From positions 1-64,000 of the forward strand of contig CAIWBA010000291.1 of NCBI GenBank assembly GCA_903910765.1: 64,000 bases of DNA. The letters are read 5' to 3'. Every line of letters begins with the position of its first letter. Within the stretch, counting starts at the first letter, position 1. Shown here one piece after another: positions 27,929-37,095 of this stretch. The notes under the pieces were generated by a model that did no database searches, had not been told where the DNA came from, and worked only from the letters and a program-made list of their open reading frames with translations. Source of the stretch: an uncultured Bacteroidota bacterium (lineage in GTDB: Bacteria > Bacteroidota > Bacteroidia > Chitinophagales > Chitinophagaceae). The position numbers and the translations under genes are program-made.

Positions 27929-28158
27929 TGGAATATTTAAACGAAATCAAAGAAATCGTAACTGAATACGATAAAATTAATGCAGGTCTTTCAGAATTAG
28001 AAAAAATGGCAAACCTATTAGAGATTAGAAAGAATGAGTTAATCCAGGCATTGGATACAAATAGACTAAAGGAGAAGACTCTAATAGATAAAATAGTAGC
28101 AGAAACTGGTAAAACTCCAGACTATTATAAAATAATGCTAGAATTAAATGAACATTAA
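27928..28158 (+). CDS. Small coiled-coil protein
   Basis: A 76-residue, almost fully helical protein with heptad-like spacing (GLSELEKMANLLEIRKNEL). It starts on the last base of the preceding gene and overlaps the following membrane-anchored gene by 11 nt. It could be a partner of one of them. Unknown family. Confidence 0.6.
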   Translation: MEYLNEIKEIVTEYDKINAGLSELEKMANLLEIRKNELIQALDTNRLKEKTLIDKIVAETGKTPDYYKIMLELNEH

Positions 28159-28774
28159 AAACCTACTTAGCGTTAAAAATATACTGGTAATTGTCCTAAT
28201 TATCATTATTATATTAATGAGAACTTGTGATGGATCAGGAGATAAACCTGGAGAAACTATTAAAATTGATGGTAAGAAGTATGAAGTACTTAAGCATGAT
28301 ATTGATACCTTAATTATACCTCATGATACAATTGTTTACAGAAAAGGTAAAGACATTTATCATGATACTACAATTTATGTACCAGTACCTACTGATATTG
28401 ATACAGGAACTGTTATTAAAGACTATTATGCAAAGAGAGTATTTATTGATACGTTAAAATTAGCAGATTCATTAGGTTATGTTATTGTAAATGATACAGT
28501 CTCTCAAAATTCATTACTTGGAAGATTATGGAATGCTCACATAAATAAAATGCAAATTAATGAGACCTTAATTGTTAAAGAGCTTCCTAAAAATCAACTA
28601 TACATTGGATTAGCTGGCGGATTTGATAAAGTAAATGTGGTTAATTTTGCAGGACCTTCTCTAGTATTAAAAACTAAAAGTGACAAAATGTACAGTATTG
28701 GAGTTGGCTACTCTGCTAGTAAAACAATTTCTCTTCAAGGAGGTATTTACTGGAAAATTAAGCTAAAGAAATAA
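28148..28774 (+). CDS. N-anchored envelope protein with beta-strand C-terminus
   Basis: A 208-residue protein with one N-terminal membrane segment (NILVIVLIIIIILM), a periplasm-like linker full of Asp-Thr and Tyr-His-Asp-Thr motifs, and a C-terminal strand series (LYIGLAGGFDKVN, SIGVGYSASKTISLQGGIYW). This layout occurs in small envelope proteins of Bacteroidetes phages. A spanin-like link between membranes is possible; not proven. Confidence 0.55.
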   Translation: MNIKNLLSVKNILVIVLIIIIILMRTCDGSGDKPGETIKIDGKKYEVLKHDIDTLIIPHDTIVYRKGKDIYHDTTIYVPVPTDIDTGTVIKDYYAKRVFIDTLKLADSLGYVIVNDTVSQNSLLGRLWNAHINKMQINETLIVKELPKNQLYIGLAGGFDKVNVVNFAGPSLVLKTKSDKMYSIGVGYSASKTISLQGGIYWKIKLKK

Positions 28775-28786
28775 TAATTAAAATCA

Positions 28787-30718
28787 ATGACTTCTAGATT
28801 CGTAACTTTATCTGACTATTGTATATTAGAATATATGATGACACCATTAGGCGATCCTGCCCCTAATATTGTTAATTCTGATTACTACTTTGTTAAGAAT
28901 ACCAATGTTGATCTATATCAGATCTATAATATTGATGCAGATGCAGCAGCTACTAAAAATGCTAGAGGTTCAAGTGTTGTTCCAATTGGAGACTCTAGAT
29001 TAGTTAGAGTTGACTTAACCTCAAATCCAATCTATACTGCATATGATCCAAATATTATTGAATCTAGCGTATCGCCAAGTTTATCAAGTGCTCTGGTAAT
29101 GGATACTATGAGATTCCACTTTGCTTCAGGCTTTAACTTTACTGAAGTTGAAAATATAGTAGTTGGAGCAAGAGGCAAGCTAAATAACTTAACTCAAATC
29201 CAATTAGCAAATGTTTTAATTAATGCAGCCTCATATCAAGAACTGTTAACCTTTAATACAAGACCTCTATTTTTAGCAAATACAATTTACGATAAATATG
29301 TTGATATTAAAATTCCAACATTAGCATATTTAGATGCTGACTTTTCTACATTTGGATCAGCTTCATTTGAACATGTTGTAACTGAAGGTACTGGTCTAAT
29401 TACTGGAGCTCCAATTACAGTATCATTAGCTGAAGTAAGTTATGAAGACTATTATGCAGATAATGGAGAAACATACGAACTATATAGAGTAGTTTCTTAT
29501 TTTGAAGGATCAGTTCCTCAAACTAATGAATTTGATAGTTTAGGAGCAGTTATTCAAGAAGCAACTGACGGAGACTATATTGAATTCTTTGCAACTTGGA
29601 ATGGTGCTTTTCCAGATCAATTAATTTCAACACTTGATGCTCAAACTTCAGGTAATGATTGGATCTTTGTTCATCAGCTTCAAGTATATGAACAAATTGG
29701 AAGTAACCTAGTACCATCTGGTAATTTCTTAGTATATCAAGAAGATAATTTTGATGTACCATTAAGTTACAGACCAATTTTAAAAGAGGCTGGTTTTGCT
29801 GTATCTATGTCAATTGACTATACTCTTAGACTCCTAAATAAAAATACTGGAGATCAGATTATCCGAACTGGGTCAATGAGCTTATTCAATCCAAACAAAT
29901 ACGGAAAGAATTTAATGAAATTAGCATTAGCTGAGGCTCCTCAATCCTTAAAGGTTTATAATAAAATCGTACAAAAAAATATTGATGTTACTAACTTATT
30001 TACTGGTAAAAAATTGGCCCCAGTAGCTGCACCTGCTGCTAGTACTATTGTATATGTACCTACTACAGTAAATGTATCAGTTCCAACTTTTTATAAACAG
30101 GCAAATATCCGAATTAGCCAAAAAAATGCCCTATTAAAAGCAACTGACGGTTCTACTGAATTAATTTTTGGACAAGGAGAATTAATATTACCAATTGATC
30201 CAACTGATAATTTTATAAAAATTTCAGTATATGAAGCTGATACATTAAACCCAGGTATTCAAAAACCGGCGAACCTAAATAATAATTCAACCTTTTCTCT
30301 TAATTTTGGAATGGATGCAAAATATTCATATTCTTCATTAAAAGATGCAGCTTTTGAAAATCCTAGCCAAGGTCAAATTGCATTTAGAATACCTAAAGAT
30401 CAATCTAAAAAGATTTTAGACTTAACTGACCAAATGGTGTACATATCATTAATTGCAGAAGATGGTACTGAAACTCTTTTATATACTGGTACATGGCTAC
30501 CATCTAATGAATATGCATCTATTTTAAAAGCAGCAGATGCTGCTAAAACTGCCCTAGTTAATGACCCATATGCAACAATTGCAGGTTTACAAAAATCAAT
30601 TCAAACCTTACAAGCTGAAAATGATAAACTAAAAGCAGCTACCCAGACTGGAAAAGCATATGCCACCTCTACTAAAAAGGAAAAAGTATCTAATATTAAC
30701 TCACTTTCTGCTATGTAA
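28787..30718 (+). CDS. Large virion protein, unknown
   Basis: A 643-residue soluble protein. The core is beta-rich (SMSIDYTLRLLNKNTGDQII, TGSMSLFNPNKYGKNLMKLA) and the C-terminus has a coiled coil (AGLQKSIQTLQAENDKLKAA) with a Lys/Ser tail. Length and place fit a tail or neck structural protein. It does not start like a sheath protein, so I do not call it gp18. The next gene is preceded by tandem late-type promoters. Confidence 0.55.
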   Translation: MTSRFVTLSDYCILEYMMTPLGDPAPNIVNSDYYFVKNTNVDLYQIYNIDADAAATKNARGSSVVPIGDSRLVRVDLTSNPIYTAYDPNIIESSVSPSLSSALVMDTMRFHFASGFNFTEVENIVVGARGKLNNLTQIQLANVLINAASYQELLTFNTRPLFLANTIYDKYVDIKIPTLAYLDADFSTFGSASFEHVVTEGTGLITGAPITVSLAEVSYEDYYADNGETYELYRVVSYFEGSVPQTNEFDSLGAVIQEATDGDYIEFFATWNGAFPDQLISTLDAQTSGNDWIFVHQLQVYEQIGSNLVPSGNFLVYQEDNFDVPLSYRPILKEAGFAVSMSIDYTLRLLNKNTGDQIIRTGSMSLFNPNKYGKNLMKLALAEAPQSLKVYNKIVQKNIDVTNLFTGKKLAPVAAPAASTIVYVPTTVNVSVPTFYKQANIRISQKNALLKATDGSTELIFGQGELILPIDPTDNFIKISVYEADTLNPGIQKPANLNNNSTFSLNFGMDAKYSYSSLKDAAFENPSQGQIAFRIPKDQSKKILDLTDQMVYISLIAEDGTETLLYTGTWLPSNEYASILKAADAAKTALVNDPYATIAGLQKSIQTLQAENDKLKAATQTGKAYATSTKKEKVSNINSLSAM

Positions 30719-30763
30719 TATTCTGGAGGTATCACTAATTTCATTAAATTAAACTGGCGTAAG

Positions 30764-30772
30764 ATAAATAAC
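30764..30772 (+). promoter_or_regulatory. T4-late-like promoter element ATAAATAAC (upstream copy)
   Basis: The first of two elements in the 124-nt gap before the gene at 30843; it lies 70 nt before the ATG. Confidence 0.45.
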
Positions 30773-30812
30773 TGTACAAGTATAATATAAATAAATTTAG
30801 CAGCAAAAGCTG

Positions 30813-30821
30813 ATAAATAAT
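30813..30821 (+). promoter_or_regulatory. T4-late-like promoter element ATAAATAAT (downstream copy)
   Basis: The second element lies 21 nt before ATG 30843, the usual spacing. A small CAGC/GCTG hairpin lies just upstream. Confidence 0.55.
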
Positions 30822-30842
30822 AAAAAAGACAAACGCGTTTCA

Positions 30843-32381
30843 ATGAACGGTCTCATACAAGAACTAACTAACGAGCTCAAAACTAATTCGAGCATAAATT
30901 CTAATATTGCTGCAAAAGTAGTATTGGAATCAATTAATAACTCATTACTTTTAGGAGTTGCTCCTGATCAAATTTTAGAAAATTCTCTAAATACACTAGA
31001 ACAGTTTGCTAAAGAATTAGTAAATGAAAACCTTGCAGAAGTAGTTGCCAAATTTAAGAAAATGGCAGACAAACCTACTAAACGTCTTCAAGATATGGCT
31101 AAGGAAGCAGGTCTTTCAGTAAAACTTAAAGCCTTAAAAGAAAGCGAAATTTATGCAGATCCAGTAGTTAAACACACAGTTGCTAAATTAGAAGAAGCAG
31201 TTGCATCAATGCCAGAATTTAGAGCATTAACTTTTGTTTATAACGGATTATCTAAATTTGCATATGATAAATCAGTTTCAACTATTTTAGAATCTATTAC
31301 TAATTATGTAAAAGAAAACTCAGTAAAACTTGAAATCTTAAATTCTATTTATGAAATGAGAGTTACTGGTGCAATTCTTTATAAAGATGCATGTTCTTTA
31401 TTGGAAGAAGCTTTACTTGAAAAAATTGAGACTTCAGATTCATTAAAAATGAAATTACGTTCTCATGCTAAATTACCAGTAGTTACTCAGTTAATTAACA
31501 AAATTAGTATGTTGGAATCAAAAAATATTGGTACCTTTAATTTAGGAATTGGTAATAGTGATTCTGAAGTAAAACCTATTATTGCTCCATTCTATAAAAT
31601 TAGTGAAAGTGATGCCTTAGTCTTTATTGATAACAAATTTATTAAAGTATCAGAAGATGCTGATCCTACTCAAGTATCAATGGAAGAAGCTAGTGAATTT
31701 CCTGAGTTTTTTGAAACTTGCGAAGCATTTGCAGCCTTAAACTTTAAAGAACACAGTACTGAATTAGTATCTACTTGCAAAAACTTAACCGTTGCATTTG
31801 GACTTAATGAGAATGGTACACTAAATTTAAAGATTAATAATTCAATTATTGAAAATATCAAGAATATTAAATTATCTGAAATTTTCTTAATGGAAAATAT
31901 TGAAACCCGTAATGCTTTATCTAAAGTATTTAATAATTTAGATATAATCGTTAACCTTGAATTTGGAAAAACTATTATTAACGAAAGACTTGGAAGAGAA
32001 TCATTTGTTCTTAACTTAGACGAAAATATATTTGTTTTTGAAAAACTTGGAGAAACTAGAGTAGTTAAGAAAATGAAAGGTTTAACTTTCCATAATTATG
32101 TTATGGAGAACTTTAAATATGACATTAGTGAAATGTACTCAATTCAATTAGAAGAAAGAGAATCTAATATTAAAGCATTTGATCTTGAAAAGAAATCAAT
32201 TGAAGAAAGTCTTGCTAAATTAGAAGAGTCAATTTCTAAAATTGAAGACGCTCTATCTGATACAAGTATTACTAATGATTATCAAGAAAAATTGACTGAA
32301 CTTAAAGTATCTATAGAGAAAAATGTAAATGCTCTTAAGAGTCAATATATTGTAGTTGATCAATTCAAAAAAAAAGCTTAA
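30843..32381 (+). CDS. Helical virion or internal protein, possible frameshift donor
   Basis: A 512-residue, mostly helical protein with a long C-terminal coiled coil (about 435-508). The N-terminus (MNGLIQELTNELKTN) ends in a (I/L)xE-like motif but is weaker than the targeting-type leaders elsewhere. The last codons run through nine A bases (32367-32375) to the stop at 32379. A -1 slip there would join it to the reading frame ending at 32671. Tandem late-type promoters lie upstream. Function unknown; abundance in the virion is plausible. Confidence 0.6.
   Translation: MNGLIQELTNELKTNSSINSNIAAKVVLESINNSLLLGVAPDQILENSLNTLEQFAKELVNENLAEVVAKFKKMADKPTKRLQDMAKEAGLSVKLKALKESEIYADPVVKHTVAKLEEAVASMPEFRALTFVYNGLSKFAYDKSVSTILESITNYVKENSVKLEILNSIYEMRVTGAILYKDACSLLEEALLEKIETSDSLKMKLRSHAKLPVVTQLINKISMLESKNIGTFNLGIGNSDSEVKPIIAPFYKISESDALVFIDNKFIKVSEDADPTQVSMEEASEFPEFFETCEAFAALNFKEHSTELVSTCKNLTVAFGLNENGTLNLKINNSIIENIKNIKLSEIFLMENIETRNALSKVFNNLDIIVNLEFGKTIINERLGRESFVLNLDENIFVFEKLGETRVVKKMKGLTFHNYVMENFKYDISEMYSIQLEERESNIKAFDLEKKSIEESLAKLEESISKIEDALSDTSITNDYQEKLTELKVSIEKNVNALKSQYIVVDQFKKKA
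32366..32376 (+). other. Candidate -1 frameshift site (A AAA AAA G)
   Basis: In the frame of the upstream gene the sequence is TTC AAA AAA AAA GCT TAA, so a slippery heptamer A AAA AAA ends 3 nt before the stop. The -1 frame stays open for about 99 codons to 32671 and encodes a likely domain. Confidence 0.5.
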
Positions 32382-32446
32382 GTGAGTCGGAAGATATTAC
32401 TTTAGTTTCACCTACTTCTTCTAAATACATAACTGGCCAAGAGGTC

Positions 32447-32671
32447 ATGTTAAAATCTGGTCACACTGCTAAAATTATAGGAGTTGATCCGACTTCCAAA
32501 ACATATAAGGTTATGGGTTCTGATAATCAAGTTAAATCAGTTAAATCTGATGAGATTGAAAAAGCTGAACCTAGTAGATATGATAATTATCAAACTACTG
32601 GACCTAATCCAGAAAATCCTGACCAACTTTTAATTAAACAAAAAGACGTTAATGTAGACCAAAGCCTATAA
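32447..32671 (+). CDS. C-terminal KOW/SH3-like domain, probably made by -1 frameshift
   Basis: A start-to-stop reading gives 74 residues from ATG 32447. Upstream of that ATG the same frame is open back through the A run at 32367-32375, with the coding-like stretch VSPTSSKYITGQEV and no start codon other than rare ones. GQEVMLKSGHTAKIIGVDP is a typical first strand of a KOW/SH3-like barrel and would be cut by a start at 32447. I therefore favour a fusion to the preceding 512-residue protein. A separate short protein remains possible. Confidence 0.55.
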   Translation: MLKSGHTAKIIGVDPTSKTYKVMGSDNQVKSVKSDEIEKAEPSRYDNYQTTGPNPENPDQLLIKQKDVNVDQSL

Positions 32672-32675
32672 TCTG

Positions 32676-32684
32676 TAGTATAAT
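32676..32684 (+). promoter_or_regulatory. -10-like element TAGTATAAT
   Basis: It lies 21 nt before ATG 32706 and is one of several exact TAGTATAAT copies upstream of genes. Confidence 0.45.
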
Positions 32685-32705
32685 TAGTCTAAATAACAAT
32701 TATAA

Positions 32706-33518
32706 ATGGCAGACGTATTATGTTCAATTGAAGAGGCTCGACAAAATGGAACCCTTCAGGTTTTTAAAAAGAAAACCAAATATCACGAGTATCAATTCTT
32801 AGTTAGATCAGAGGAAGAGATTAAGTTTAATGTATCTCAAAATATTTCAACCAAACCAACTGGTGGAGAATATTTCAAACCTCTATTCATACCGCACTAT
32901 GCGCAAAATGGAGGTCCAATGGTTCTAGAAGATCTTGATCATGAAGATGTTTGGTTAGATGCAGGTGGACATATTGGAATATTTGCAACACGTTTGCTAA
33001 CTCAATTTCCAAAAGTAAAGAAAGTCTATTCTTACGAACCTTTCCATAATAATGTAGAGTTCTTAGAACAAAACGTTCAAATGAATGGAGTTCAAGATCG
33101 TTGTGAAATTATTGAAAAGGCAATTGTAGCTGATGATTCAGAACAAGTAGAATTTTACCTATCTCAAGATTCGGGTAAACATAGTGTACACCACATCAGA
33201 GGGCGTCAGGTTACAACTGTTCCAGCTGAGAATATAAACACTATAATTAAAGAAAAGGGTATCACAGCGATCAAGATGGATATTGAAGGATTAGAGTATG
33301 ATATGATTAGAGCATTAAATCAAGAGAGCTTAGATCAAATCAGACTATTTATTGTTGAATATCACTTTCACTATAGCTGGTTACTTGAAAATCGTTCAGC
33401 TAAATTTACTGAGATCTTAGATATTTTCAGAGCAAACTTTGGAGAATTATTTGTTAATCCAAAAACAATAAATGGCAAACATTTTATTACCCACTTTGCT
33501 GGATTTAAAGGACGTTAG
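32706..33518 (+). CDS. FkbM-family SAM methyltransferase
   Basis: A 270-residue protein. WLDAGGHIGIFATRLL is motif I near residue 80, VYSYEPFHNN the acidic strand-2 motif, and AIKMDIEGLEYDMI the FkbM signature, with FIVEYHFHY after it. FkbM enzymes O-methylate sugars or other hydroxyls. It has its own -10-like element and is followed by a possible glycosyltransferase, so this is a second glycan-modifying pair. Confidence 0.8.
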   Translation: MADVLCSIEEARQNGTLQVFKKKTKYHEYQFLVRSEEEIKFNVSQNISTKPTGGEYFKPLFIPHYAQNGGPMVLEDLDHEDVWLDAGGHIGIFATRLLTQFPKVKKVYSYEPFHNNVEFLEQNVQMNGVQDRCEIIEKAIVADDSEQVEFYLSQDSGKHSVHHIRGRQVTTVPAENINTIIKEKGITAIKMDIEGLEYDMIRALNQESLDQIRLFIVEYHFHYSWLLENRSAKFTEILDIFRANFGELFVNPKTINGKHFITHFAGFKGR

Positions 33519-33521
33519 TCT

Positions 33522-33530
33522 TATAGTATA
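33522..33530 (+). promoter_or_regulatory. -10-like element TAGTATAAT
   Basis: It lies 9 nt before ATG 33540, in the 21-nt gap after the FkbM gene. Confidence 0.4.
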
Positions 33531-33539
33531 ATAATAATT

Positions 33540-34598
33540 ATGGAAAAGGCTTTATATGCATACTTTGGTGAGCTAGGAATATTTAATGATAATATTCCTG
33601 GCCATACCTTTTATCAATTAGGATTAATTGATGAACTTTCAAAACAATATTCAGTTGACAAATTTGATTTTGTAAATTATTTAGATACTGGTGAAGTTGA
33701 GACTGGAACCAGACCTAACTTTCCAGAAGATAGGTTAGGCGATGTTTTTAGAGAATTTTCAGATAAGTTAATAGATCAATATAGACTACCCCAGTCTACG
33801 GTATTTGCGTCAATTAGGAATAAGACATATTCAAAATTATTCTTAAAAGCAAGATTCCGTAATCTTTCAACTCTTGAAAAGAAGCTAAAGGATGCAGCTT
33901 ATTTTGAAACCATTATCTATACTGCACTAGATGCAGGCTATGAAGCCTGCAATATTATTATATTAGATACAGATCTTTCATTATCACATGAGTTTCTTGT
34001 TAAATTAAATGAATTAGGTATTTCTATAGAAATTCCATCAATTACTATTCCTGGATGTAGTAAAGACTTTATTGATGCATGTTTAGATGTACACCAAACC
34101 CATATAAGTAAAGTTTCAACTCATTTAATGTATTATGGAAACTTAGCATTTGATAATTACAAAGAAGGTCATTCTAAAAATCCAATAATTAATGATATTA
34201 TTTCTGCAATTGATACTACCTGTAAATTTGATGGAAGTTCATTTAATATGACGGTTGCGGCAAAACATACATACTCTTTAGAAAGCTGGATGGACTCAAT
34301 GAACCGGGTTGCTCTTTGCCCAAGAGAAAATCGTGAAGCAATCTGGGTGGACATGCAGATGTCTCAAGTTTCAATAAATGTAAGTAAAGATTTATATCTA
34401 AAAGAAAAGTTTATTCCAGCTAGAGTTTATGAATCTGTTATATTTGGAACAATTCCAGTTTCTTATAAAGACCCAAGTTTTCATCCAGCCATGTCGTTTG
34501 ATACAGTTGATGATTTCTTTGAGATTTGTAAATTTCTATCAGATTGTTCAACTGGCGACTATTTTAAAATATTACGCCAGATTGCAAATTCACTTTAA
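33540..34598 (+). CDS. Possible glycosyltransferase
   Basis: A 352-residue soluble protein. The N-terminus (YAYFGELGIFNDNIPGHTFY) and the C-terminal segment ARVYESVIFGTIPVSYKD look like a GT-B fold, the latter like the donor-binding helix with a Glu and a Gly-x-x-Pro turn. It is paired with an FkbM methyltransferase. Similarity is weak, and the acceptor is unknown. Confidence 0.45.
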   Translation: MEKALYAYFGELGIFNDNIPGHTFYQLGLIDELSKQYSVDKFDFVNYLDTGEVETGTRPNFPEDRLGDVFREFSDKLIDQYRLPQSTVFASIRNKTYSKLFLKARFRNLSTLEKKLKDAAYFETIIYTALDAGYEACNIIILDTDLSLSHEFLVKLNELGISIEIPSITIPGCSKDFIDACLDVHQTHISKVSTHLMYYGNLAFDNYKEGHSKNPIINDIISAIDTTCKFDGSSFNMTVAAKHTYSLESWMDSMNRVALCPRENREAIWVDMQMSQVSINVSKDLYLKEKFIPARVYESVIFGTIPVSYKDPSFHPAMSFDTVDDFFEICKFLSDCSTGDYFKILRQIANSL

Positions 34599-34613
34599 TA
34601 CCAGATCACTCGA

Positions 34614-34622
34614 ATAAATAAT
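34614..34622 (+). promoter_or_regulatory. T4-late-like promoter element ATAAATAAT
   Basis: It lies 22 nt before ATG 34645. Confidence 0.55.
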
Positions 34623-34644
34623 AAGAAATTACCATTACTACCTA

Positions 34645-37065
34645 ATGAGATATGTAATTTCAGCAGACCAATACTTTAAACAAGGTTCTAAACCAGTTAA
34701 TGAAAAACTTGTTCAGTATTTTGAAAGTATCCCTGAGTCTTTTTGGACTGCACTTGATGCAGTTGACTTTAGTAAACCAAGTAAACCTAGAACCTCGGTT
34801 CATTCAGAACAAGAAATATTTGAACATCAAGTTTTTTTACTTGAGAATTTTGAAGACATTAATGATATTATCAAAAAGGAAGACTTTTTGGTTAGACAAG
34901 GATATGATACAATTAAGCTTAGACTTAACGAATCATACTTAGCACAAGTTCAATTAATTAATGAAAGCGTACTTAGTTCAGTTATGAACTTTGTAAAAGC
35001 CCTAGTTGCAGATGATGATCCAGTTGAAATGGGTCTAAATGTACTAAGGCTAGTATTGGATGTAATTGGAATTGTTCCATTTAGTTGGGCAGGCTTTCCA
35101 ATTGATAGTGTTGCTAATTTTTTATCTGCTATAATTTCATTATATAAAGGCGAATATATTTCAATGGTTCTTAGTCTTATTGCAGTAGTTGATGTTACTA
35201 AAACCAGTAATATATTAAAAGCTATTAAATTTTTACCTAAACCTATACTTAAAATACTTGAGAAATTAGCAAAGATTTTATGTAGAGCAGGAAATAGTTC
35301 TACTGAATTAACCGCAAGTGTTCTTGCACTAAAGGACGGTATCAGAACACTAGGTGATAAAAGTGTTATTGGAATAATTGTTTCTTTATTTAAAGGAATT
35401 GCAAATTTCTTTTCAACAATTGCAGTAGGTCTACTTAAATTCATTAGCAATTTTATCAAAACCATATTTGGTCCTTTTCCAATTGTTGGTAAATACGCAG
35501 TTAAAGCAATTGAATCAATTGAAAGATTAGGACTTGAAGCTCAACTTACGCTATTTGGCAGAAATTTTGAAACTGCTGCTAAATTACTTGAAAAAGAAGG
35601 TACTCAAAAAGAAATTATTGCTGGCGCTGAGGAACTTGCATCTAAAGCAAAAGGTAAAACTCAAGTTGGCGATACTGTTTTTTCTAAAAAAGGCGTAGAG
35701 TTTTTAGCAACAAGTACACAAGGAAAGGCTATACTTCAATCAAATGCCTATAAAAACTTTGATCCAGGTATAGTTGATGCATATTCAAAATCTGGAAGTT
35801 ACACAGCTGACTTATTAAAAACCGTTGAGTCAGATACTAAATTTATGGCATCCATTGCACATCAACCAATTGAGCTTCAACAATTAGCAAAGGCTGCAAA
35901 AGTTGAAAATGAATTAATTGGAGCATCAATTGACCAAATTGACATAATCATTAAAAATGATCCAAACTTAGCAGAATATTTTACAAAAAAATATGATTGG
36001 AAACCTAGTAGTGAATATATTACTAAAATGGCAAAAGATGGAAATGTTACTGAAATTAAGAGAGTATTTCAGATGATGTTAACTGACCCAGCTGTTTCTA
36101 AAAATTTATCAAAGGCTGAGATTAGAGCATTTACTCCATGGGCAACCAAGCCTGAAATTTTTATACAAGGTGTTAAAAACTTTAATGATACGGCTTATGT
36201 ACTTGCTAAATTAACTAAAGCCGGTGGGATTCTTGCAACACGTGGAATACTAACTAGAAGAATGATTACCTTTGTAAGTAGAATTATATGGCAAAGATAT
36301 AGTAGTTTAGAGTGTATTAAAGAAACTGCAATGAATGCAGTTGGCTCAACTGCTACTGATTTAGCTGGATCTGCTCTAAAATCTTCGCTAAATGAAGAAT
36401 TTATATCTACTGGTGATTCTATAGTAGATGCAAATAATGCAGCTGCAAATCAAGTAGCTACAAATCAAGCAAATATTACAAATCCTGAAAAAACCTCAAC
36501 TGATGGTTTATCTGAGATTGAAAATATTATTAAAAAGAATGATGAGAATTCAAAGACTGCAAAAGAAAAAGGCGGTAAAACCAATTGTAAATTACTAAGT
36601 GAGACCGTTAAAGCTGCCACTGGAGCACATTGTGCTAATTTCCCAGGGTCAACTGCTCTACTTGGAGGTACTGGTAATATGGGAAATGATCCAAAAGCAG
36701 CAGAAGAATTTCAAAAGAAGAGTACTGAATATACTAAGCAGATTTTAAAGTCAATGGGATTAGATGATACTATTGATGTTCAGCATGCACTAGAGTCACA
36801 ATCGCCTGGTACTAAATTAGTATTTAGTGAAGTATTTGACTATAATACAGGTATTATAAGTTTAAATATGGAAGATGCTCCAAGAATTCATGAAATTGCT
36901 CAGCAATGGGTTAAAGAAGGTGTAATGACTCAAGAAGTTGCAGATGCTGCTGAGAAAGAAGCGCTTGAAATGATTAAGACTGGAAATATACCTGAACTAA
37001 AAGTTCCTCAAAGTAAATCAACAAATGAAGGTTTATTTAGGACTAAAACCTTTAACTTTGCATAA
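34645..37065 (+). CDS. Large hydrophobic-core protein, possible injected protein
   Basis: An 806-residue protein behind a late-type promoter. Residues about 130-285 hold hydrophobic segments (VLRLVLDVIGIVPFSWAGFP, SMVLSLIAVV, KSVIGIIVSLFKGIANFF, then SFFSTIAVGLLKFISNFIKT-like helices) that resemble the pre-toxin or pore-type module of polymorphic toxins; a smaller copy of this layout is at 59290. Residues about 300-800 are helical. Several (L/I)NE sites occur (RLNE, LINE), which a T4-like prohead protease could cut. I infer a virion protein delivered into the host with DNA. Confidence 0.5.
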   Translation: MRYVISADQYFKQGSKPVNEKLVQYFESIPESFWTALDAVDFSKPSKPRTSVHSEQEIFEHQVFLLENFEDINDIIKKEDFLVRQGYDTIKLRLNESYLAQVQLINESVLSSVMNFVKALVADDDPVEMGLNVLRLVLDVIGIVPFSWAGFPIDSVANFLSAIISLYKGEYISMVLSLIAVVDVTKTSNILKAIKFLPKPILKILEKLAKILCRAGNSSTELTASVLALKDGIRTLGDKSVIGIIVSLFKGIANFFSTIAVGLLKFISNFIKTIFGPFPIVGKYAVKAIESIERLGLEAQLTLFGRNFETAAKLLEKEGTQKEIIAGAEELASKAKGKTQVGDTVFSKKGVEFLATSTQGKAILQSNAYKNFDPGIVDAYSKSGSYTADLLKTVESDTKFMASIAHQPIELQQLAKAAKVENELIGASIDQIDIIIKNDPNLAEYFTKKYDWKPSSEYITKMAKDGNVTEIKRVFQMMLTDPAVSKNLSKAEIRAFTPWATKPEIFIQGVKNFNDTAYVLAKLTKAGGILATRGILTRRMITFVSRIIWQRYSSLECIKETAMNAVGSTATDLAGSALKSSLNEEFISTGDSIVDANNAAANQVATNQANITNPEKTSTDGLSEIENIIKKNDENSKTAKEKGGKTNCKLLSETVKAATGAHCANFPGSTALLGGTGNMGNDPKAAEEFQKKSTEYTKQILKSMGLDDTIDVQHALESQSPGTKLVFSEVFDYNTGIISLNMEDAPRIHEIAQQWVKEGVMTQEVADAAEKEALEMIKTGNIPELKVPQSKSTNEGLFRTKTFNFA

Positions 37066-37073
37066 TAAATAAC
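37065..37073 (+). promoter_or_regulatory. T4-late-like promoter element ATAAATAAC
   Basis: It lies 22 nt before ATG 37096 and continues as TAAAA. Confidence 0.55.
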
Positions 37074-37095
37074 TAAAAATAAGTAAACAACAAAT

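Noticed and set aside
28787-30718. Tail sheath protein (T4 gp18)
   Set aside because: Length is right but the N-terminus and motifs of sheath proteins are missing, so I kept it as an unknown virion protein.
34950-35465. A 171-residue minus-strand open frame
   Set aside because: Antisense shadow of the hydrophobic region of the 806-residue protein.
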